Source: Tatlockia sp.
Lineage (GTDB): Bacteria > Pseudomonadota > Gammaproteobacteria > Legionellales > Legionellaceae
Reading direction: 5' to 3'
Assembly: GCA_013697955.1 (NCBI GenBank)
Contig: JACCVV010000009.1
Span: forward strand, 1-64,000
DNA length: 64,000 nucleotides
How positions within the stretch are numbered: the first letter of the stretch is position 1; each line of letters starts with the position of its first letter. Positions 58,194 to 64,000 of this stretch are shown piece after piece. The position numbers and the translations under genes are program-made. Below the pieces are notes generated by a model. The model searched no databases and was not told where the DNA came from. It saw only the letters and a list, made by a program, of their open reading frames with translations.

Positions 58194-59042
58194 ATGGAAC
58201 AACGACAAACAATTTTCATAACTGGTTGTTCAACTGGCATTGGACATGATGCGGCTCTTGCATTAACAAAGCGTGGGCATCGAGTCATTGCCTCTTGCCG
58301 TAAAGAAACCGATTTAGCAAAGCTCCATTCTCTAGGCCTTGAGGCAGTACTCATGGATATGAATGATGAAAATTCGATTGCAATAGGGTTTTCTGAACTT
58401 CTAACTAAAACCTCAGGGCGTCTCGATGTTCTTATTAATAATGCCGGATATGGACAGGCAGGCGCACTTGAAGATATTTCACGTGATATTCTGAGACAAC
58501 AATTTGAAACCAATGTATTTGGCCTGATGGATCTAAGTCGCTTAGCAATCCCAATTATGCGAAAACAGAGCAAAGGAAGAATCATTAATATAAGCTCGGT
58601 TTTAGGTTTTATTTCAATGCCCTTTCGTGGCGCTTACAATGCCTCAAAATACGCTGTTGAAGGGTTGAGCGACACGCTAAGGCTCGAACTTAAATCTTCA
58701 GGAATAAAGGTAATTTGTATCGAACCAGGTCCAATTAGATCTGAGTTTAGATCCAATGCAATCGAACATTCACTGCCAAACATTGATAAAGATAACAGCC
58801 ATTTCCATAAAAAGTATCAGCAAATGTTAAATGGTTATCTTGAACAAAAAGAAAAGTCATTATTTACAAAAGGAACAGAAGCGGTGATTAGTAAATTAAT
58901 TCAAGCTATTGAGGTCAAAAACCCCAAAGCTAAATATCCTGTCACTTTCCCCTCCCATCTTTTCTCAATCTTAAAACGTGTTTTAACAGTAAAAATGCTA
59001 GATCGTTTAATCGCTTCATTATCAAAAAAAGAATTAGGATAG
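58194..59042 (+). CDS. Short-chain dehydrogenase/reductase
   Basis: This is a 282-residue classical SDR with the nucleotide motif TGCSTGIG, the NNAGYGQAGALED block, ISSVLGFISMPFRGAYNASKYA (catalytic Ser, Tyr, Lys) and EPGPIRSEF. The YNASKxAVEGLSDTLRLEL stretch and the longer C-terminus place it near retinol-dehydrogenase-like or 17-beta-hydroxysteroid-type SDRs rather than FabG/PhaB. The substrate is unknown. It converges with the giant gene at 59106. Confidence 0.9.
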   Translation: MEQRQTIFITGCSTGIGHDAALALTKRGHRVIASCRKETDLAKLHSLGLEAVLMDMNDENSIAIGFSELLTKTSGRLDVLINNAGYGQAGALEDISRDILRQQFETNVFGLMDLSRLAIPIMRKQSKGRIINISSVLGFISMPFRGAYNASKYAVEGLSDTLRLELKSSGIKVICIEPGPIRSEFRSNAIEHSLPNIDKDNSHFHKKYQQMLNGYLEQKEKSLFTKGTEAVISKLIQAIEVKNPKAKYPVTFPSHLFSILKRVLTVKMLDRLIASLSKKELG

Positions 59043-59105
59043 CGCTAAGTTTACCCCAATTTAAAATCCGCAAATGCCTGTTGATAAACCAGGCTAGGTG
59101 CTTCC

Positions 59106-62100
59106 TCAATGTATTTCAGGGCCGGCAATTGGCTCTTTATTCTCTCTAAGAGGTTGAGCTGAATTTTTTCTACTAAACCAGCCAGCAGCAAAACCAAACC
59201 TCGAGGGCTGTGACGAAACCGTAGAATTTTGATTATTTTCTACAGGTTTATCAAGAATTAGTTCAGGTGTAGATGCTGAGATCCCTTCTAGAATACTATC
59301 AACTAAATTTTCACCTGAAATGGATAATGGGTTTTTCAGTGGGAGTTCTGCTTTTTTGGATCCCAAATTTTCTTGTGAATTATCAGCTGTCTTAATTCTA
59401 TCCGCTGCAAGAGACCTATCAACTGCAGCAGCTCTAGGTTTTGGTTTGAACCAGTTATAGATATTACCAAAAAATCCCGACTGCTTTTGATGATTTACTT
59501 TGTAAGCCTCCATATCAACGACAATTGGTTTATCATGGTCCGGAGTTTGTAAAGCCATTGAGGCAACCAAAAGCTCATTATTTTTTGCAATTTTATACAC
59601 TTCTGTTTGGTGGTTTTCTAAGTTAGTTTGAACGGATTGCAGGTTCTTGAGTCTGCCAATTTCTATTTTAAACTCATTGAAACCGCGCTCAAACTCATCC
59701 ATAACTCTTTGATAACTCTTTTCAACCAATCTGGCATCATTGGGACTAACCCCCAAAATCAAAATTTTGCAATCATCAAGAGCTTTTGAAAGATCCAGGA
59801 GTGCAATAGCAAGCTCTTGAGATTGATCGATAGGGTCCGCTTTAGTAATAGGGTTTATTTTATTTTCAATGAAATCAATTTGCTCATCGATTAAACCCAC
59901 TACCTCCAAAATTAAAGATTGGATTAGTCCTAAGGCTCTGACTTCGTCATCAACCCTGTTTTCATCGGGCCAAAAACTTATCGCTTCAATAAACTCTGCA
60001 ATCGGTTCTGCTACGAATAACTTTTTTACTAGATTAAATAAGTAATCAATGAAAAGCGTTTTGAGCAATGCCATACCTAAACACTTGACTACAATTAGAC
60101 TAATTCTGCCAGCGCGATTCAAAAAAGAAGTTTTTTCATCACTAATTGCTTTTAATTTAAATAACTCACTCAAAATATTTTGGCCAAAATTCCAGCCTAA
60201 ACAAAAGAAAGCTCCAGCAGCAAATAAACCAAGACCAACACCCGTTAACGAGGCGCCTAATCCAACTGCAATGCCAAACGCTGCTAAAATTCCTTCACTT
60301 GCAGCCCCAATAATACTTATCCAGGAAAATATTGGGCCCAGGATTGCTGAAATTTTAGAAATCGCGAGATAAATTTTACGACGAAGCGAGGATTTACGGT
60401 AATTCCATTCAAATAGACTTAAACCTAATAAAGGTTCCGAAGAAGTTTTCATTTCATTAAGGTTAATTAACTCTTTATTCACCTGAGCCTTAATATTTTC
60501 TCCAAAGAATTTCAGGTTTAATAATTGCTGTTTATTAGTTCTTTTTTGTGCAGCTGATATCAATCCGGTCATTCGTTCAGGGCTCGCCTCATCCTTGGAA
60601 AGAGACAAAACAGAGTCATTAGCCACAAAGAGCTTGTTCACCTCAGAATCTCTAGCTGCACATTGTTTAACGAGCAGCATTGCATCAGAAAACCTATTGA
60701 TGGCTAGTGCCTGTAAACTGATGATTTTATCTTCATTGTTAAGTTGATCAGCAGAATCCATCATCATAATTAAAAGACGGTTTATTAAAGCCAATTTGAT
60801 AATTTTTGAGTTAGCTTTCTGATCCAAATCAAGAGATTGAATCAGAAACGCTAATAGCTGATTAGCCTCATCAATCGCAGACCGTTTAGGTAATTCAAAA
60901 TATGATAACAGGTTATCCAACTTTGCGAATTCCTGGCTAATGGTAGCAATTACCTGCTCTTGTTCTTTGGTTTCGGCATCTTCCAAAAGCTTCGGAAAAA
61001 GAAATCTTATGGTAGATTCACTTGTAAATGCCTGAGAACTTTGCCTTATTTCACAATATTGCAAATAAAACATTGAAAACGCATCACGATTAATATCATT
61101 TGTATTTTCAGGCGTAAGCGCATAATTATAGGCGCAGGTCTCAACCGTTTTTTGTAATTCTATTCCCAAAAGTGGATAAAGACGTTTCTTTGCAATTTTT
61201 TTGAGTTCATCACCAACCAGATCCCCATACTCATTCATCATCGAATTAAATACGGGAGCTACATGCGCTTGCAGTGCTTCACTATTAATCGCCATTAATG
61301 CTAATTCAGCTAAAAAAGGATAGGGTAGAAACCGAAGGAGTTGTTTGTAGCTGATAGTCGTTACAAATTCTTTTAAATAGTTTACTCCCCATGAAAAGGC
61401 AGTTTGTTTACCGTTTTCAATGAGATTAGTTAAAATCGCATCCATAATTTTTTCCTGGCTAGGGATAATATTAATGGCGGCGAGGGGATCGTTCAATTCA
61501 TTCATTAAGGCAGGGATAGGATTGTCATTGAGGCATTTCGTATAATTTTTTTCTGCTACAACAACCACATGAAGCGAGTCGACATTTCTAAGCGAGTACT
61601 CCAATAAATTATAGAATAGACTATTCTCAGGATTGAGCGGCAGTACATTCCAGGCAAAACTCATTAGTTTTCCAGGAATGCTGCTTAGGGCATTGAGGGA
61701 GAGATTGTTTAAAATTTGTTGCTCAGTTAATTCTCTAATATCGCCTTTTAACAATTGGAAAAGGTAATTTTTCAAATCACTTTGTGGCTTATTTAATTCA
61801 ATGCGTATGTGGTTAATGAGGCCGTTTATCGCTTTGATGTATGCTATTTTTTTCTTCGCCAGCTCGATATCTTCCACCGGTCTGAGTCTGTTCCATTGTT
61901 CATCTAATCTGTTTTGTAGTTGATCTAATAAAGGATTGATAATCCGTCTGGCATTTTTCAAGGTTTTAGCAGCCGAACGATCCCTCATCTCTTTAGGCGT
62001 TTCCCAAGCTGAGTTTTGTAATTTTTTGCTATTGGGCAACATATTTCCCAAGTTTTGAAAAGAATTCAATTCCTCAAGAAAATCGAAATCCAAATCCATG

Positions 62101-64000
62101 TCTATATCCATGAAATATTCTTTGAGAAAACGTAATTCATCACCTGATAAATTGATTTCTTCTTTAAGCTTTGAATAAATTCTGCGTATTAAGTGGCTGG
62201 AGTTATCACTGGATTCGAGCCTCTTCTCGAGAATGGGAGTTAAACGTTCTTTTCTAAATTGATTATTCAGGCGCTGCATTGCTGTCAGCATGAATTCTTG
62301 ATAAAGGGCCAGAAGTTCTTTATTAGTGCTATCTATCACCATTTTTGACGCTATCACCAATTCGTCAAAGGTATGTTGCGGTTTATAAATATCAAAATCA
62401 CTTTCAACTGATTGTAATCGATTAATAAGAACCAAAAGGTGCAAGATGCGGGGATTAGAAATTCCCTGCGCTTTTGTGGCCAAAATAAGGGAATTAGTGG
62501 GAAGTTTGTCAGTTTCGGTACAATAAACTTCAATTCGCTTAGCGAGTGAAAGTTTTAAATTAAATTTATCTTTTAATTGTTTCTCAAGTTGTATATAGCT
62601 TTCAAATTTAAACTCCTCCCAAATAAGTTTGCTATCTGCTTTAACAACCTCAGCCATATAAACTTCAAATAATTTTTCCTTGAGGTTTGGGTCAGCAATC
62701 TTTGCTTGTTCAACTAATTCATAAAATGCAAAATAAGCGAGCACCTTATCGCTTGGAACTTTATAAACTTGATTATCAATCTGATTGAAAATTTTAGTTA
62801 AGGAATCGGTTTGCGAAATATAGTAGCGAATTGATTGCGGAAGATAAAAAGCTAACTGGTTATAAAATCCGGGGCAATTATAAAAAGCACCTAAGCCGTT
62901 TAGCGCGACTTGGGCTGCGGCAGTGACCATTGATGCGCCGGTTTTCAGTTGTTGATAATAGCCGTTTGCCTCAAAAATCCACGAGGGTAAAAGGGCTTCA
63001 TCAAGTTCCGAACAGGCGCTAGCTACTTTGTCAAAATTTTCAAATAGGGGGCCAAGCTGTACAGCCCTATCAATCTTATTTTCAGTGCGCACTAGATTAT
63101 ATGCAGCAGCGCCCATATTTACTGCGCCAGCAACAGCTAAATTGCATTGTTCAACCGGCTTAATTAGTGTTTCTTGCAAAATATCATCCACCGAATGAAA
63201 ATGAACATCCATTGAGGCTAGTATTTTTATACGCGCTTTAGAAAGCTCCAAATTATTATTAGGTAAGAGTGCTTCTTTGGTTTCTTCCAAATTTTGGTTG
63301 TTGATGATTAATTGATCAATAAAGGGTAAAAGTTCGTCAGAGATGAAATCCACAAGCTGGTGATCGGCAAATTGAAAATCTGGCATGGTGATTTCCAAGG
63401 CTAATTTAAGGCCTTCAATAAGTATTTTGTTGCGTGCGCTTACAGATCCTTTCATAGCCAGTGCTAAACTAACTGTATCAAGGGTTTTAGCGAGCATTTC
63501 TGCCGTTTTTCTGGGTTGATAATTAACACCAACATTATTTCTTGCAATTTTTAGACACAATTTTTCAAGATTAAAGGGTAGGGCCAATAAGGAATCAAGG
63601 TAGGCTCGCTGTGCCGTTAATACATTTAGAAAGGCCTGTGTCGTTTCTTCATTAGGGATTATCTCCTCTTTTGATTCGAGCAAAGAAATCTGAAGTTCTT
63701 CCAAATTTTGGCCCTTTTTCACATAAAGCAGTCGACTAGCATTTTCACTGCTTTTTCTGGCTCTATCCAAAGTGGAGAAGTAACTTGTTTTTAGCAATTT
63801 AATAGACCAGTTGTCTTGGGCTGATTCAACAACTTCAGTGACAATTGACTGGGCGAAGGTTGTTATACGATTTCTTAAGATTTCAAACTCAGGTTTCCAA
63901 CTAAGAGGCAAACCTCGTATTCCAGCCTGCTCCACTTCAGTACAAATTGCTCCCCACTCATCAGATTGCAAAATGACTTGATGCCGAAAAGCAACATGTA
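59106..64000 (-). CDS. Giant helical protein, 5' end outside window (candidate Dot/Icm effector)
   Basis: At least 1,630 residues are visible. The TTG at 63971 is a possible start, but the frame is open to the window edge (HVAFRHQVI precedes it), so the gene is probably cut at its 5' end. The protein is almost wholly helical and polar. It has a Gly/Ala-rich hydrophobic region near residues 1205-1270 (counted from that TTG; SWISIIGAASEGILAAFGIA, GVGLGLFAAGAFFCLGW) and another near 1290-1310, which may be a membrane hairpin. The C-terminal 180 residues are linker-like with FGNIYNWFKPKP and GFAAGWFSRKN. No enzymatic motif is recognised. Size and layout resemble large Legionella effectors, but secretion is not shown. 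The 3' end may be frameshifted (see findings). Confidence 0.8.
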   Translation of the reverse strand, partial: HVAFRHQVILQSDEWGAICTEVEQAGIRGLPLSWKPEFEILRNRITTFAQSIVTEVVESAQDNWSIKLLKTSYFSTLDRARKSSENASRLLYVKKGQNLEELQISLLESKEEIIPNEETTQAFLNVLTAQRAYLDSLLALPFNLEKLCLKIARNNVGVNYQPRKTAEMLAKTLDTVSLALAMKGSVSARNKILIEGLKLALEITMPDFQFADHQLVDFISDELLPFIDQLIINNQNLEETKEALLPNNNLELSKARIKILASMDVHFHSVDDILQETLIKPVEQCNLAVAGAVNMGAAAYNLVRTENKIDRAVQLGPLFENFDKVASACSELDEALLPSWIFEANGYYQQLKTGASMVTAAAQVALNGLGAFYNCPGFYNQLAFYLPQSIRYYISQTDSLTKIFNQIDNQVYKVPSDKVLAYFAFYELVEQAKIADPNLKEKLFEVYMAEVVKADSKLIWEEFKFESYIQLEKQLKDKFNLKLSLAKRIEVYCTETDKLPTNSLILATKAQGISNPRILHLLVLINRLQSVESDFDIYKPQHTFDELVIASKMVIDSTNKELLALYQEFMLTAMQRLNNQFRKERLTPILEKRLESSDNSSHLIRRIYSKLKEEINLSGDELRFLKEYFMDIDMDLDFDFLEELNSFQNLGNMLPNSKKLQNSAWETPKEMRDRSAAKTLKNARRIINPLLDQLQNRLDEQWNRLRPVEDIELAKKKIAYIKAINGLINHIRIELNKPQSDLKNYLFQLLKGDIRELTEQQILNNLSLNALSSIPGKLMSFAWNVLPLNPENSLFYNLLEYSLRNVDSLHVVVVAEKNYTKCLNDNPIPALMNELNDPLAAINIIPSQEKIMDAILTNLIENGKQTAFSWGVNYLKEFVTTISYKQLLRFLPYPFLAELALMAINSEALQAHVAPVFNSMMNEYGDLVGDELKKIAKKRLYPLLGIELQKTVETCAYNYALTPENTNDINRDAFSMFYLQYCEIRQSSQAFTSESTIRFLFPKLLEDAETKEQEQVIATISQEFAKLDNLLSYFELPKRSAIDEANQLLAFLIQSLDLDQKANSKIIKLALINRLLIMMMDSADQLNNEDKIISLQALAINRFSDAMLLVKQCAARDSEVNKLFVANDSVLSLSKDEASPERMTGLISAAQKRTNKQQLLNLKFFGENIKAQVNKELINLNEMKTSSEPLLGLSLFEWNYRKSSLRRKIYLAISKISAILGPIFSWISIIGAASEGILAAFGIAVGLGASLTGVGLGLFAAGAFFCLGWNFGQNILSELFKLKAISDEKTSFLNRAGRISLIVVKCLGMALLKTLFIDYLFNLVKKLFVAEPIAEFIEAISFWPDENRVDDEVRALGLIQSLILEVVGLIDEQIDFIENKINPITKADPIDQSQELAIALLDLSKALDDCKILILGVSPNDARLVEKSYQRVMDEFERGFNEFKIEIGRLKNLQSVQTNLENHQTEVYKIAKNNELLVASMALQTPDHDKPIVVDMEAYKVNHQKQSGFFGNIYNWFKPKPRAAAVDRSLAADRIKTADNSQENLGSKKAELPLKNPLSISGENLVDSILEGISASTPELILDKPVENNQNSTVSSQPSRFGFAAGWFSRKNSAQPLRENKEPIAGPEIH

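Overview
The window looks like a chromosomal segment of a Legionella-type gammaproteobacterium. The evidence is gene content and order: a smc-zipA-murF-mraY-murD-ftsW-murC-murB-ddl-ftsQAZ-lpxC run, a polyhydroxybutyrate (PHB) locus, a Fis protein, AT-rich intergenic DNA, tandem unrecognised paralogues, and a very long helical protein of the kind this family secretes through Dot/Icm. The species cannot be named from sequence alone.

Layout. 1-7.4 kb: a CPBP-type membrane protein with a truncated C-terminus, the def-fmt-rsmB operon (minus), then dprA-smg-topA (plus). 7.5-15.6 kb: an AT-rich accessory island with a TauD/SyrP-like dioxygenase (plus) and, on the minus strand, an MMPL/RND exporter that overlaps a one-module NRPS (A-PCP-C), followed by a cysteine-rich secreted protein and a beta-barrel protein. 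This is the best candidate for an undescribed system. The A-domain pocket reads as Asn/Asp-like, and a SyrP-type hydroxylase sits next door. 15.8-20.0 kb: PHB genes (two phaB-type reductases, phaR and a phasin facing phaC). 20.1-22.0 kb: two tandem paralogues of unknown function. 22.0-39.3 kb: smc, zipA and the division/cell-wall cluster, with no murG between ftsW and murC. 39.6-49 kb: a DciA-like protein, a PH-domain protein, threonine aldolase, desaturase, a frameshifted mutM, an acyltransferase, ggt, coaD and lolB. 49-51.4 kb: tRNA-Gln, prs, then a 1.27 kb gap holding a decayed minus-strand gene. 51.4-59 kb: fis, a YdgA-like protein, an MFS transporter, an SseB-like protein, an RMF-like protein, pdxH, a second deformylase, a small secreted protein and an SDR. 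59.1-64 kb: a giant protein whose 5' end lies beyond the window.

How the parts work together. def/fmt handle formyl-methionine at the start of translation; dprA and topA act on DNA uptake and topology. The PHB genes form a near-complete storage pathway: acetoacetyl-CoA reduction, polymerisation, granule coat and repressor. The dcw genes build UDP-MurNAc-pentapeptide, lipid I and the divisome, and lpxC starts lipid A synthesis. The NRPS island would activate one amino acid, perhaps hydroxylate it, join it to an unknown partner and export the product. Signs of decay (mutM frameshift, pseudogene after prs, truncated CPBP protein, possible frameshift at the 3' end of the giant gene) are spread through the window.
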